Source: Chryseobacterium jejuense
GTDB taxonomy: Bacteria; Bacteroidota; Bacteroidia; Flavobacteriales; Weeksellaceae
DNA length: 64,000 bases
Direction: 5' to 3'
Assembly (NCBI RefSeq): GCF_900100075.1
Contig: NZ_FNEG01000008.1
Location: 145,875-209,874 of the forward strand
Shown here: positions 34,715 to 43,388 of the stretch, one piece after another
Numbering within the stretch: position 1 is the stretch's first letter
Layout: the number at the start of each line of letters is the position of its first letter
Notes under the pieces: model-generated
Databases searched by the model: none
What the model saw: only the letters and a program-made list of their open reading frames with translations
Told to the model about the DNA's origin: nothing
Made by a program: the position numbers and the translations under genes

Positions 34715-35350
34715 TTATTCTGTTTCGGTTATTTGAAATAGTTTTATATTGATCTTAAAATCCTTATGTTGTAAGTTTAAGCTGTCTGCGAAGATATGCT
34801 TTTTTGCATCAAAAGTAAAATCGATCTTTTCTCTGTTGTTTTTCGTGTAAATGATCTGTTTCAGTAGATTATTGTCTTTATTGAAGAACAGATAATAGCT
34901 TTTATTATCAATCTTAGAGAGATAGATTTTAGCATTTTCATTTTCAAAACTTTCACTCACTGGATATTGTCTTTTTAACAGCTGCTGAAAATCATTTTTC
35001 AGAAAGTTAATAACAATTTTCTTATCCAGATCCGGCAATACATAATTGAATTTAAAATTTTGATCTGAGATTTCAAAATCAATCAGTTTATTCCCGAAAT
35101 CAGAAGTTAATGCGACACGATGCGTCGTTTCATTCAATTTTTTGATAATGAGAATCCCGCTTACATGATTTTTATAAATATCCATCTGACATTTATAAAC
35201 ATAGTCTTCAGCAGACGAAAAATATAAATTTTCAACTGTTTTTTCTTTTGCCGGAACTGGCTTCACATCGGTAAGCTGATAGGATTTACAGGAAACAGCC
35301 AATACCAGAACCAGGCTATAAACTAAACTCTGACGCAGGAATTGAAGCAT
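34715..35350 (-). CDS. Outer-membrane lipoprotein of unknown function
   Basis: From ATG 35350 the 211-residue protein starts MLQFLRQSLVYSLVLVL and has a lipobox LAVSC (lipidated Cys about residue 21). The mature part is beta-rich (HVSGILIIKKLNETTHRVAL, TSDFGNKLIDFEI), resembling the LolB/LolA-like fold used for carrying hydrophobic molecules. It overlaps the LolA-like gene by 35 bases. With LolA it could pass the finished lipid pigment to the outer membrane; this is inference. An upstream ATG at 35374 is possible. Confidence 0.75.
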   Translation of the reverse strand: MLQFLRQSLVYSLVLVLAVSCKSYQLTDVKPVPAKEKTVENLYFSSAEDYVYKCQMDIYKNHVSGILIIKKLNETTHRVALTSDFGNKLIDFEISDQNFKFNYVLPDLDKKIVINFLKNDFQQLLKRQYPVSESFENENAKIYLSKIDNKSYYLFFNKDNNLLKQIIYTKNNREKIDFTFDAKKHIFADSLNLQHKDFKINIKLFQITETE

Positions 35351-35942
35351 TGATCTTTGTGTTTTTGAAAACAATAGTAGTAGTATCTCCCGAAGCTTCC
35401 GTCATATTCACCTGAGAAACCGTAGATTGGCTTTTAGGGAAGAACAGTTCAATCTGCTTAATGTATTTTAAAAGCTGTGAAGTCTTCGGAACAAATTTCG
35501 CCACATTGTAATTTCCGTTTTTGAAATACGTTACTGTAAACTCAGGATCGTTGAACATGGTTCCGTTTGAGCTTCCTACAATCAGTTTATTGATCTTTTC
35601 AAAAGTTTTGCTCTTAGCATCTACAGACGATTTTTTCCCCTGGTCATTGATGTAAATCTTATTGCTTTTAAAAACAATGCTGTACTGATAAGGCTTGGTG
35701 TATTTCCAACTCAGCATATTAGGAGTCTGCAAAGACATTTTTCCATAGGTAACAATGCTTTTATCCAGGAAATCCATTTTTTTGGTTTGGGTAAAATCAC
35801 TCTGTAAAGTTTTGATTTCTTTGGTGTCTGCAGAAACCTTGGATACAAATGCTTTAGCTTCTGCTCCGGACATGGCTGTGTTTTGAGCAAAAAAGAAACC
35901 GGATACCAGTAAAAATGCTCCGAAAGCAATATTTTTAATCAT
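35316..35942 (-). CDS. LolA-like periplasmic lipid carrier
   Basis: A 208-residue protein with a signal peptide (MIKNIAFGAFLLVSGFFFAQ). The mature protein shows LolA features: QSDFTQTKKM, GKMSLQTPNMLSWKYTKPYQ and KSNKIYINDQGK. LolA proteins shield a lipid chain in the periplasm. Dedicated LolA-like genes occur in aryl polyene clusters and probably move the lipid pigment to the outer membrane. ATG 35942 is used; it overlaps the stop of the deacetylase gene by eight bases. Confidence 0.88.
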   Translation of the reverse strand: MIKNIAFGAFLLVSGFFFAQNTAMSGAEAKAFVSKVSADTKEIKTLQSDFTQTKKMDFLDKSIVTYGKMSLQTPNMLSWKYTKPYQYSIVFKSNKIYINDQGKKSSVDAKSKTFEKINKLIVGSSNGTMFNDPEFTVTYFKNGNYNVAKFVPKTSQLLKYIKQIELFFPKSQSTVSQVNMTEASGDTTTIVFKNTKINASIPASEFSL

Positions 35943-36690
35943 TTTTTCTTGAATTTGTAATAGAATCAACTGTAAAAGCTGAATACTTTTTATCCTCCAA
36001 AAATACTAATAAATCTGCCAGTACACGATACGTTTTTTCTGAAGTGTCATGAAGGAGAATAATGCTCCCTTTTCTTAGACTTTTAGTTACTCTTTGGTAG
36101 ATTTTCTTTTCATCATCAATAATGGTGTCCAGAGAGCGGACATTCCATCCGATGCTGGTTTTATGAGTCCGTTTTATCGCTTTGGCAATACTCGGATTAG
36201 TTACTCCGAATGGCGGTCTGTATAAATTGGTTTGTATATTACCAACATTCTTCATGATTGTATCACAGTTTTCAATCTCTGCAATCATTTTTGAAGTTGA
36301 TAAAAAACCAGTTGAGTTGGAATGAGATAAAGTGTGATTCCCGATGGTATGGCCTTCTGTGATAATTCGTTGAAAGGTTTCAGGATATTTTTCAATTTGT
36401 TTTCCGATACAGAAAAAAGTTGCCTTGATTTTGTGTTCTTTGAGTAAGTCTAAAAATTTCGGGGTGAATTCAGTAGGACCATCATCAAAAGTAAGAGCTA
36501 CTTCCTTGATTCTCGTTCTTTTATGAGTAATACTGTTGACGAAATATCCCAGCTCAATAGCAAATGATCCCCAAACTACTACTGCGGAAAAAGCAAGGAA
36601 ACATGCGATATACACCCAAAGACTTCCCTGAAACGCATAGATAAAAACGTTACAGAAGAGATAAAACAAGATGAATGAATAATGTCTCAT
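35935..36690 (-). CDS. Polysaccharide deacetylase-like (NodB homology) protein
   Basis: A 251-residue protein with two N-terminal membrane segments (about 1-50) and a NodB domain. Motif 1 TFDDGPTEFT (about 68-77) provides the catalytic and metal-binding Asp pair, motif 2 is IGNHTLSHS (about 116-124, two His ligands), followed by YRPPFG (about 158) and IILLHD near the end. The target is unknown; these genes recur in Bacteroidota pigment clusters, perhaps removing an acyl group from a lipid-linked sugar. It is separated from the KS-like genes by a 259-base gap with repeats. Confidence 0.85.
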   Translation of the reverse strand: MRHYSFILFYLFCNVFIYAFQGSLWVYIACFLAFSAVVVWGSFAIELGYFVNSITHKRTRIKEVALTFDDGPTEFTPKFLDLLKEHKIKATFFCIGKQIEKYPETFQRIITEGHTIGNHTLSHSNSTGFLSTSKMIAEIENCDTIMKNVGNIQTNLYRPPFGVTNPSIAKAIKRTHKTSIGWNVRSLDTIIDDEKKIYQRVTKSLRKGSIILLHDTSEKTYRVLADLLVFLEDKKYSAFTVDSITNSRKND

Positions 36691-36764
36691 GATTGGTGTT
36701 TTTGAATTTGTGATTGTTTATTTCCTTATTCTATAATTGTTCAATCATTCTGAATATAAAGGTA

Positions 36765-36907
36765 GAGATTCTTCCTTCGTCAGAATGACAATTGTAACAA
36801 ATTTATGTCGGTTTGATCTATTTTAGAGCTCTTTTTGTGACACTGTAAGAGTCTAAACCAATACATTCAAATTATCCATATTGAGATTCCGCGTTCGCTC
36901 TGAATGA
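36765..36907. repeat. Two GAGATTC...TTCG...GAATGA direct repeats
   Basis: GAGATTCTTCCTTCGTCAGA at 36765 and GAGATTCCGCGTTCGCTCTG at 36883 are divergent copies in the same orientation, separated by about 118 bases. The core resembles the GATTCTTC...CAGAATGACA repeat seen in many Bacteroidota genomes. They fill the only large gap within minus-strand block A. Confidence 0.4.
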
Positions 36908-36949
36908 AAAATAAGGGTTTAGTATTAAATAAAATTGCTGTTTTGCCAA

Positions 36950-38011
36950 CTAGGCCTTCTCTAGTAATACCAAGCTATGGTCATTGCCTGCGAGATGATT
37001 GTAAAGAAGTATATTTTTCACTTCTTCCTTTTTCTTTGCATTAATCATCATCACTTCCGGGATCTGCTGTTCCTTAAGAATATGACAAGCAATAAACGTA
37101 GAAAAACCACTCGCTGTATTAAATTCTCCACTCAAATGTTTGTAATACAATAATGCCGAATCTGGAAACAAGTCCATAGCCTTTGTATAATAAGCATCAG
37201 AATCTGCATCTCCGCTGAAGCCTAAAATTACGGCATCAATATCTTTTGTAGAGAGATTGTTCTTTGTTAAAAGCTCCTGAATAAAATCTGAAGTTTCCTC
37301 CAGTTCCAATCTGTTACTGATTTTAATGTCGGTAAGTTTTGCGTAGGAATTTTCGGTTTTATCTTTTCCAACAACGAAAAAGCTTGCTCCTTCCCCCCAA
37401 ATAACACCCTTAGTCATAGAATTCAGATAATCCGCAGGAAGATCTGATTCTTTTTTAATGGTATTATTCAGACAGTAAAGTTCCATGGTTCTGTTAGTTT
37501 GTTCATCAGTAGACCCCACCAGAACATTGTGAGCTTCACCATCCTTAATCTGAAGTTGGGCATCCAAAAAAGAAAACTCCAGCGATGAAGATGTATTTAC
37601 ATAGGTAAAGTTGTAGGCATGACACTGCAATCCAAGGGCAATCTGGCCTGCAACAGTATTATGAGTAGATTGAATAAAAAATGTTGGGGTTAAAAACTCC
37701 TCATGATTATCAATTACATTTTTCAGAAACTTTTCAGAATCCTGTGAACATCCCATTCCGGTTCCTACAATAATGGCATCCGGCTGTTCAATTCCAGCTT
37801 CTTTTAAAGCATAGTTTGAAGCTACAGAACTCATTTTTACAGTTTTGGACATTCTCCTGATCATGGCCGGAGGAATGAATTCTTTGTAATTAGGTTCTAT
37901 GGCTTTAATCATCTTCACCGAATTTTCCGGGGTAAGATTCTGAAGAATATTTTCGTTTAAAGTGTCCTGGACAGAGATACAGGATGCACTGTTGATGTAT
38001 ACTGTACTCAT
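36950..38011 (-). CDS. Ketosynthase-like protein without active site (chain-length-factor type)
   Basis: A 353-residue KS-fold protein. The position of the nucleophilic Cys reads TYVNTSSSLEF (no Cys), the first His block is replaced by ILGFSGDADSDAYY, and the second by KHLSGEFNTASGF. Losing all three catalytic residues while keeping the fold is typical of chain-length factors that pair with an active KS. The active partner is encoded directly upstream with a four-base overlap (38008-38011). In aryl polyene systems such KS-CLF heterodimers set the polyene length. Confidence 0.85.
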   Translation of the reverse strand: MSTVYINSASCISVQDTLNENILQNLTPENSVKMIKAIEPNYKEFIPPAMIRRMSKTVKMSSVASNYALKEAGIEQPDAIIVGTGMGCSQDSEKFLKNVIDNHEEFLTPTFFIQSTHNTVAGQIALGLQCHAYNFTYVNTSSSLEFSFLDAQLQIKDGEAHNVLVGSTDEQTNRTMELYCLNNTIKKESDLPADYLNSMTKGVIWGEGASFFVVGKDKTENSYAKLTDIKISNRLELEETSDFIQELLTKNNLSTKDIDAVILGFSGDADSDAYYTKAMDLFPDSALLYYKHLSGEFNTASGFSTFIACHILKEQQIPEVMMINAKKKEEVKNILLYNHLAGNDHSLVLLEKA

Positions 38012-39207
38012 GATTTTGAGAAAATTAAGGTTGAACAGTTTCCGCCAAATCCAAATGAATTGGAAAGAACATGATTGATATTTTTCTCCTTCAGTTCAGT
38101 AACCGGGGTTAAATCAAACTCTTCTATTTTCGTTTTGAAATTCAGATTTGGGAAGATGAGACTGTGCTGCATAGCTAAAATTGAAAATACAGCCTCAATT
38201 CCGGCAGCGGCAGCCAGTGTATGTCCTGTGAATGCTTTTGTAGAGCTGAATTCAGGGACTTGGTTTTCTCCAAAAATTCTAATCATGGCAATTCCTTCAG
38301 ATAAATCATTATTAGGAGTTGCTGTTCCATGAACATTGATATAGTTAATATCTTCTTTTTGTAAACCTGAAATTTTCAGTGCCTGTTGCATGGCTAAAAA
38401 TGCACCCTGTCCGTTTTCAGAAGATGCGGTCTGGTGATGAGCATCGTTGGCATTTCCATATCCGGAAAGATAGGCCAGCACTTTTTTATTTTCCTTTTTA
38501 ACAATTTCTTCGGATTCAAGAACTAAGAAAGCGGCAGCTTCTCCAAGGTTCAATCCTTTTCGGTTATTATCAAAAGGAGTATTGTAAGAGTCTGTAAGGA
38601 TCATCAGTGTATTGAACCCGTTCAGCGTAAACTTTGAAAGGGAATCTGTTCCCCCAACGATAACACGGTCCAGAACTCCGTTTTTAATGAGCTTGGCTCC
38701 CATCATGATAGCATTGGCTGCGGATGAGCAAGCTGTACTGATGGTGGAAACCATACCTTTTAATCCCAAATGATCGGCAATCACCAAAGAGGAATTTCCG
38801 GCATCATGAGCGTCAATATATTTTTGCTTTTCAGGAAAGTCTTCGTAGGAATAGAAGTATTTTTCAGTAATATCCATTCCTCCAACGCTGGTAGAGGAGA
38901 TAAGCCCGGTTCTGTAACCGTTGATATCTGATATTCCTGCACTTTCTACAGCTTCTTTAGCGGCTACCATCCCTAATAAAGATGTTCTTGTAACATTATT
39001 GTCTTCGCTAAGCTGAAGTTTCTGTACAAGTTCCTCGTTGGATAATTTTATTTCACCTGTTTTAATGTTTCCTGCATGGCGGGTTTCAAACATCTGAATA
39101 TCTGAAATACCATGTTTTCCGGATTGCAATGAAATAAAATTTTCCTCCACATTGTTTCCGATGGAGGAAATGATGCCCATTCCTGTTATGGCAATTTTTT
39201 GACTCAT
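38008..39207 (-). CDS. Beta-ketoacyl-ACP synthase (active KS partner)
   Basis: A 399-residue condensing enzyme with intact catalytic residues: Cys in STACSSAANAIMM (about 161), His in VHGTATPNND (about 295) and His in STKAFTGHTLAAAAG (about 328). The preceding ACP gene lies 84 bases upstream, with a palindromic repeat in between. Together with the overlapping CLF-like gene it probably forms the chain-extending heterodimer. Confidence 0.92.
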   Translation of the reverse strand: MSQKIAITGMGIISSIGNNVEENFISLQSGKHGISDIQMFETRHAGNIKTGEIKLSNEELVQKLQLSEDNNVTRTSLLGMVAAKEAVESAGISDINGYRTGLISSTSVGGMDITEKYFYSYEDFPEKQKYIDAHDAGNSSLVIADHLGLKGMVSTISTACSSAANAIMMGAKLIKNGVLDRVIVGGTDSLSKFTLNGFNTLMILTDSYNTPFDNNRKGLNLGEAAAFLVLESEEIVKKENKKVLAYLSGYGNANDAHHQTASSENGQGAFLAMQQALKISGLQKEDINYINVHGTATPNNDLSEGIAMIRIFGENQVPEFSSTKAFTGHTLAAAAGIEAVFSILAMQHSLIFPNLNFKTKIEEFDLTPVTELKEKNINHVLSNSFGFGGNCSTLIFSKS

Positions 39208-39220
39208 TCTATTAAATAAT

Positions 39221-39285
39221 GTAACAATGTATCAATGTAACAGTTTACCAATTCTTAGTACATTGATACACCGTTAAACAGTTAT
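39221..39285. repeat. TGTATCAATGTA palindromic element, copy 3
   Basis: TGTATCAATGTA at 39228-39239 is exactly complementary to TACATTGATACA at 39259-39270. It sits between the ACP and KS genes and belongs to the same family as the element at 25230. Confidence 0.65.
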
Positions 39286-39291
39286 ATTAAT

Positions 39292-39549
39292 TTATTTTGT
39301 TCTGTTATCTTCGATGAATTTAGCCATGGTATCGATAGATTGGAAAATTTCCTTTCCTTTTTTAGGATCGGCTAATTTTATTCCATAATCTTTATCAAGA
39401 AGAACGATTAATTCTAGAGCATCAATAGAGTCTAATCCTAATCCACCTCCAAATAATGGATCGGTGTCTTTAATTTCCTCTACAGAAACGTCTTCAAGGT
39501 TAAGGACTTCAATAATTTTGTGCTTCAATTCAGTTTTTAAGTTTTCCAT
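39292..39549 (-). CDS. Acyl carrier protein
   Basis: An 85-residue acidic protein with the phosphopantetheine Ser in GLGLDSIDALELIVL (about residue 41). It is the second ACP of the pigment cluster and probably serves the KS/CLF pair encoded downstream, while the other ACP (24947-25201) sits with the aryl-starter genes. Confidence 0.93.
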   Translation of the reverse strand: MENLKTELKHKIIEVLNLEDVSVEEIKDTDPLFGGGLGLDSIDALELIVLLDKDYGIKLADPKKGKEIFQSIDTMAKFIEDNRTK

Positions 39550-39569
39550 AATTTAATTAATTTACCAAT

Positions 39570-39625
39570 GTATCATGTACAGTTTACCAATAGCTAAAAT
39601 TGTTACATTTCTACATTGTTATAGT
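39570..39625. repeat. TTACCAATGTA palindromic element, copy 4
   Basis: TTACCAATGTATC on the left and TGTTACATTTCTACATTGTT on the right form an imperfect inverted repeat upstream of the ACP gene. Similar to the elements at 23625, 25230 and 39221. Confidence 0.5.
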
Positions 39626-39634
39626 GTTCCATTT

Positions 39635-40174
39635 TTACAAGGTTAGCAAATATACAAAAGCTTTATAATTTTCCTGAAATAATTCAACCCAGCCACACAA
39701 TACTTTATCAGCTTTGCCGGATTGGAGAATCTGTTCAGCATAATCGTTTAAAAATTTTTCATCAAATTCATCCAAAACAAAAAAAGCATTCTCTGTCTGC
39801 ATTTTGTGCTTAATACTGATCTCACCTACACAGATGTTGGGTAAGGTATAAACAAAGACTGCCGGGCTAGGGAAGTAGTTCTCCTGAGAATTAATGCTTT
39901 CCTGGTATTTGAAATCAGTATCCAAACTGGAAGATCTGTTGGCAAAAACTAATGCAGTTCTGCTGTGGTCTTCCTCTTTTAATAGCATTTCGGCAGAGAG
40001 AAAAGCCAATTTACTCAAACTGTCCATTTTATGAAACTTCGGATAGCTGAGCGCTAAGTTTTTATAGGCTTCTTTGGCAAATTCCTGGAATGTATTGCTT
40101 TCGGTTTCAAAAATAAGGTTTCCATCAACGGTTATTTTTGAATGTTCTATGGTGCAGGTATTGATTTTCCTCAT
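39635..40174 (-). CDS. Half-length ketosynthase-like protein
   Basis: A 179-residue protein that aligns with the N-terminal part of KS proteins: LAFLSAEMLLKEEDHSRTAL, VFANRSSSLDTD, and YFPSPAVFVYTLPNICVGEI, matching the 'P..F..t.pN...g.i' segment before the active-site Cys. It ends before that site would be complete, so it cannot condense by itself. Such short KS-like proteins recur in Bacteroidota polyene clusters and may be scaffold or length-control partners. First gene of minus-strand block A. Confidence 0.75.
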   Translation of the reverse strand: MRKINTCTIEHSKITVDGNLIFETESNTFQEFAKEAYKNLALSYPKFHKMDSLSKLAFLSAEMLLKEEDHSRTALVFANRSSSLDTDFKYQESINSQENYFPSPAVFVYTLPNICVGEISIKHKMQTENAFFVLDEFDEKFLNDYAEQILQSGKADKVLCGWVELFQENYKAFVYLLTL

Positions 40175-40194
40175 TAATGCGCTTCCATTTTTTA

Positions 40195-40202
40195 CAAATA
40201 TA
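40195..40202 (-). promoter_or_regulatory. -7 element of minus-strand block A
   Basis: Read on the minus strand the bases are TATATTTG, an exact TAnnTTTG match. The start codon is 20 bases downstream, implying a very short leader. No clear TTG at -33. Confidence 0.4.
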
Positions 40203-40295
40203 AAATAATTTAGAATGATGGGTAATAGGTATTCGTTTAATCACAAAATGCCTTTGTTGGGAATGGGAATCGCAAATATTTCGATATTTTGTCAC

Positions 40296-40323
40296 TTGTA
40301 TGTGATAAAAATTATTATATTTA
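40296..40323 (+). promoter_or_regulatory. Putative promoter of the JAMM lipoprotein / DUF6705 operon
   Basis: TTG at 40296-40298 and TATATTTA at 40316-40323, spaced 17 bases, fit the Bacteroidota pattern. The start codon follows at 40340 or 40346. It is divergent from the promoter of pigment block A. Confidence 0.5.
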
Positions 40324-40339
40324 ACGAATTAAAAAACAA

Positions 40340-41671
40340 ATGTCTATGAAGAAAAATTTAGCATTGCAGCTTTCGTTGCTGTTTGCTTTAGCCCTATCTT
40401 TACAATCATGCAGGACTGGTGAAGATTATCTCTCTGCTAAAGAAGAACAATATTATTCCAACAAATTTCAGGTATTTACTTCGCTTAATGATGAAAGTGT
40501 AGATTATGCCAAAGGCTTCAAAACCCTTATGGAAAACTATGATGGGATTCATAAAACGCATTATACAAGAACTTCTGCCATAAAATCAGGAAGTCTGGGT
40601 AAAAGTGATGAAGAATATGTAGAGTTCAGACTGCACTCCCAAAGTATGCTTTTGGAAGATGATGAACGCTGGATTATTTACCCCATGCTAAAGAATGGGC
40701 AGGTAAGTGGATTAATGGCAGGTATTCTGAGGAAGGAAGAAACTGAAGTGGAATTCAGAAATCTGGATTCCGGAAACGCTTATTACGACGAAGTGTTTAA
40801 AATATTCAGTATGGCTTATCTGAAACACAACCTGAAAAACGGATTGAACAATAAAGGTGGTGGCTGTGGATTTGATTCTAATGATGCGTGTGATATAGGA
40901 AATATTGATATTACTCCACCCAAAGGTGGCCCTAAAGGCAATGGTCCTAAAAGCGGATGTACTGGATTGAATAACTGCATCAAGCCTGAAGTAAATCCTG
41001 GCGGCGGCGGTGGCGGCCCCGGAGGTAGCGGATCTTCTTATGTAGAGCCATGTGATAAAACAAAAACAATGTTGGCTAGCCAGAAAAACAAGGATATTAT
41101 TGATGATCTTAAGGAGCATATGAAAGGCGGGTCCAGAGCAGGAGAAAAAGGATGGCGGGACAATAAAACAGGAGCTCCTACGCAAGGCACCCAAAATGAA
41201 GACCATAGTGTAAACCTTGGAGACCCTTCTACCATGAATGGTGGCTATCATAATCACCCAGGAACCGGGGTGAAGATATTTTCGGCCAATGATATTGCTA
41301 TTCTAATAGAAATTGCGAGATATCAAGCCATAGGAAATACAGGAAATGCCTATATGGTAGTGGTAGCTCCAGGTGGCATACAATATGTAATGTACTTTAA
41401 TGGAACGCATAATGAAATCCCTGCGTATGGAAGTTATAGTGTAGGACAATTGGATGGTTGGAATAAAGAACAATGGCTTACGTATATAAATACTGTTTCT
41501 AATGATAATCTTTCTAATTATCAAAAATTAGAGAAAGTTTTTTCCTCAACCTTAAAATCTATGGGATTACAAAATAAAGTTATCCTACAAAGAGTTGAAG
41601 AAGATTCCAAAATTTCAACAATAAATCAAAACTCAGATGGAAGTACAACAGCCAATCCATGTAATACTTAA
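40340..41671 (+). CDS. Lipoprotein with C-terminal JAMM/JAB-like metalloprotease motif
   Basis: A 443-residue protein. The signal (MKKNLALQLSLLFALALSLQ) ends in a lipobox with Cys about residue 24; residues after it (CRTGEDY) include an acidic pair. Residues 25-170 form an unrecognised domain. A Gly/Pro-rich linker follows (about 195-235, with a GGGGGGPGGSGSS run). The C-terminal domain (about 240-415) has YHNHPGTGVKIFSANDIAIL: His304, His306, Ser315 and Asp318 match the HxHP...SxxD zinc site of JAMM/JAB deubiquitinase-like proteases, with Glu287 upstream. Lipoprotein plus linker plus enzymatic tail is a polymorphic-toxin-like layout, and four lipoprotein paralogues follow 12 bases later. ATG 40346 is an alternative start. 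Confidence 0.75.
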   Translation: MSMKKNLALQLSLLFALALSLQSCRTGEDYLSAKEEQYYSNKFQVFTSLNDESVDYAKGFKTLMENYDGIHKTHYTRTSAIKSGSLGKSDEEYVEFRLHSQSMLLEDDERWIIYPMLKNGQVSGLMAGILRKEETEVEFRNLDSGNAYYDEVFKIFSMAYLKHNLKNGLNNKGGGCGFDSNDACDIGNIDITPPKGGPKGNGPKSGCTGLNNCIKPEVNPGGGGGGPGGSGSSYVEPCDKTKTMLASQKNKDIIDDLKEHMKGGSRAGEKGWRDNKTGAPTQGTQNEDHSVNLGDPSTMNGGYHNHPGTGVKIFSANDIAILIEIARYQAIGNTGNAYMVVVAPGGIQYVMYFNGTHNEIPAYGSYSVGQLDGWNKEQWLTYINTVSNDNLSNYQKLEKVFSSTLKSMGLQNKVILQRVEEDSKISTINQNSDGSTTANPCNT

Positions 41672-41683
41672 AATAAGAACATT

Positions 41684-42250
41684 ATGAAACAATTAATTTA
41701 TATATTAGCTTTATTTACAATATCTTGCAAAGCACAACAGCAAATATTCCCGTTAAATACTTATGCTGAAAATATTCCTATCAATTCATATTTTAAAGAT
41801 TTAAATAATGAATTGAATCCTTATACTGGAGTGTGGGTTGCCTCATTTGAAGATAAAATGATAACCCTTAACATTTCTAAAAAAATAGAAATGCCAATTA
41901 AACTTTTTGGAAAAAACTTTTATCGAGATCAATTATTTATCCGATATGAAATAAAAAAAAATGGTGTAATATCAGAAAGTACACTAGATAAAGATTTTAC
42001 TAATAATTCTCAACTTTCCATAGAAAGTGCACTCACTCAAGATAATGGTAATAAAGTTATACTCCTTTTTTCAGGGGGGAGTTGTAGTGTAGGTATAGGA
42101 ACTATCAATTTGGAGAAAATAAATGCTACTCAATTTTCATGGGGGTATTATCCTGGGACAACAACGAGAATTGATACTCTTTGCCCTCCTGATAAAGAGT
42201 ACAAAATACACCTTCCCGAGACAGAGAACCTGATCTTTACAAAGCAGTAA
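41684..42250 (+). CDS. DUF6705-like lipoprotein, array copy 1
   Basis: A 188-residue lipoprotein (lipobox TISC, Cys about residue 15, then KAQQQ). Core features are INSYFKDLNNELNPYTGVW, FEDKMITLNISKKIEMPIKL, GGSCSVGIGTINLEKI and a C-terminus with WGYYPGTTTRIDTLCPPDKE. This matches the small secreted DUF6705 type known to me from Chryseobacterium, with no assigned function. It has two conserved Cys in the mature part. Its stop overlaps the next start by one base (TAATG), coupling translation along the array. Immunity for the upstream lipoprotein is a hypothesis. Confidence 0.8.
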   Translation: MKQLIYILALFTISCKAQQQIFPLNTYAENIPINSYFKDLNNELNPYTGVWVASFEDKMITLNISKKIEMPIKLFGKNFYRDQLFIRYEIKKNGVISESTLDKDFTNNSQLSIESALTQDNGNKVILLFSGGSCSVGIGTINLEKINATQFSWGYYPGTTTRIDTLCPPDKEYKIHLPETENLIFTKQ

Positions 42251-42819
42251 TGAAAAATGGACTAATTATACTGGGGATTTTTGTTGTGTTTTCTTGTAAG
42301 GCACAACAGCAAGTATTTCCGCTAAATACTTATCCAGATAATGTTCCTGTCAATTCATATTTTAAAGATTTGAATAATGAGTTGAATCCTTATATTGGAA
42401 TATGGACTGCCTCATTTGAAGATAAAATGATAACCCTTAACATTTCCAAACAAATAGAAATGCCAATTAAACTTTTTGGAAAGAACTTTTACACAGATCA
42501 GTTATTTATCAGATATGAAGTAAAAAAAAATGGAGTAGTATCAGAAAGTACACTCAATAAGGATTTTATAAATGATGTAGGACTTTCTATAAAAAGTTTA
42601 CTCACTCAAGATAATGGTAATAAAGTTATATTCCTTTTTTCGGGGGGAAACTGCAGTGTTGGTATAGGAACTATCAATTTAAAGAAAATAAATGCTACTC
42701 AATTTTCTTGGGGATATTATCCGGGAACTACAACAACTAATGATATTAATTGTCCCCCTGACAGAGAATATAAAATATACCTTCCCGAGACAGAAAACCT
42801 AGTCTTTACAAAGCAGTAA
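42250..42819 (+). CDS. DUF6705-like lipoprotein, array copy 2
   Basis: 189 residues, closest to copy 1 through the middle (same MITLNISKQIEMPIKLFGK and SYFKDLNNELNPYIG stretches) but with a different signal (LIILGIFVVFSCKAQQQ, lipidated Cys about 16), shared with copies 3 and 4. Its C-terminal segment reads TTTNDINCPPDREYKIY, unlike the TTTRIDTLCPPDKE of the other three. This patchwork suggests exchange between copies. Joined to both neighbours by TAATG overlaps. Confidence 0.8.
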   Translation: MKNGLIILGIFVVFSCKAQQQVFPLNTYPDNVPVNSYFKDLNNELNPYIGIWTASFEDKMITLNISKQIEMPIKLFGKNFYTDQLFIRYEVKKNGVVSESTLNKDFINDVGLSIKSLLTQDNGNKVIFLFSGGNCSVGIGTINLKKINATQFSWGYYPGTTTTNDINCPPDREYKIYLPETENLVFTKQ

Positions 42820-43388
42820 TGAGAAATAAGTGGATTATATTGGGGATTTTTGTTGTGTTTTCTTGTAAGGCACAGCAAGTATTACCCTTGAATAATTCAG
42901 CTTTTAGATCTCCAACAAACTCATATTTTAAAGATATTAATCACGAATTTGATTATTATCTTGGAATATGGAAAGCAACTTTTCAAGATAAGACTATCAC
43001 TTTGCATATTTCAAAAGAAGTAAAGATACCTTTTGAAATGTGGAATAAAAACTTTTACAGAGATCAACTCCGAGTTAGATACGAAATAATGAATAAGAGT
43101 GGGGTAATTCTTGAAAGTTCTTTAAATAAAGATTTTACAAATGATATTAGCCTGTCTATAAAGGGACTTAAGACCCAATCAAATGGAGCCTTACTTAATT
43201 TAATATTTGCAGGAGGTAATTGTAGTGTTGGTGTAGGAGCAATTAACTTTAAAAAAATTGATGCTACTCAATTTTCATGGGGATATTATCCGGGGACAAC
43301 AACGAGAATTGATACTCTTTGCCCTCCTGATAAAGAGTACAAAATATACCTTCCCGAGACAGAAAACCTGATCTTTACAAAACAATAA
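42819..43388 (+). CDS. DUF6705-like lipoprotein, array copy 3
   Basis: 189 residues with the same signal as copy 2 (WIILGIFVVFSCKAQQ). The middle diverges from copies 1 and 2: SYFKDINHEFDYYLGIWKAT, VKIPFEMWNKNFYRDQLRVR, and a small-residue stretch ALLNLIFAGGNCSVGVG. The C-terminus returns to the TTTRIDTLCPPDKEYKIYLP form nearly identical to copies 1 and 4. Overlaps both neighbours by one base. Confidence 0.8.
   Translation: MRNKWIILGIFVVFSCKAQQVLPLNNSAFRSPTNSYFKDINHEFDYYLGIWKATFQDKTITLHISKEVKIPFEMWNKNFYRDQLRVRYEIMNKSGVILESSLNKDFTNDISLSIKGLKTQSNGALLNLIFAGGNCSVGVGAINFKKIDATQFSWGYYPGTTTRIDTLCPPDKEYKIYLPETENLIFTKQ

Noticed and set aside
40712..41257. Antisense frame of 181 codons opposite the JAMM lipoprotein
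   Set aside because: It mirrors the plus-strand gene and has no start signal or recognisable domain.
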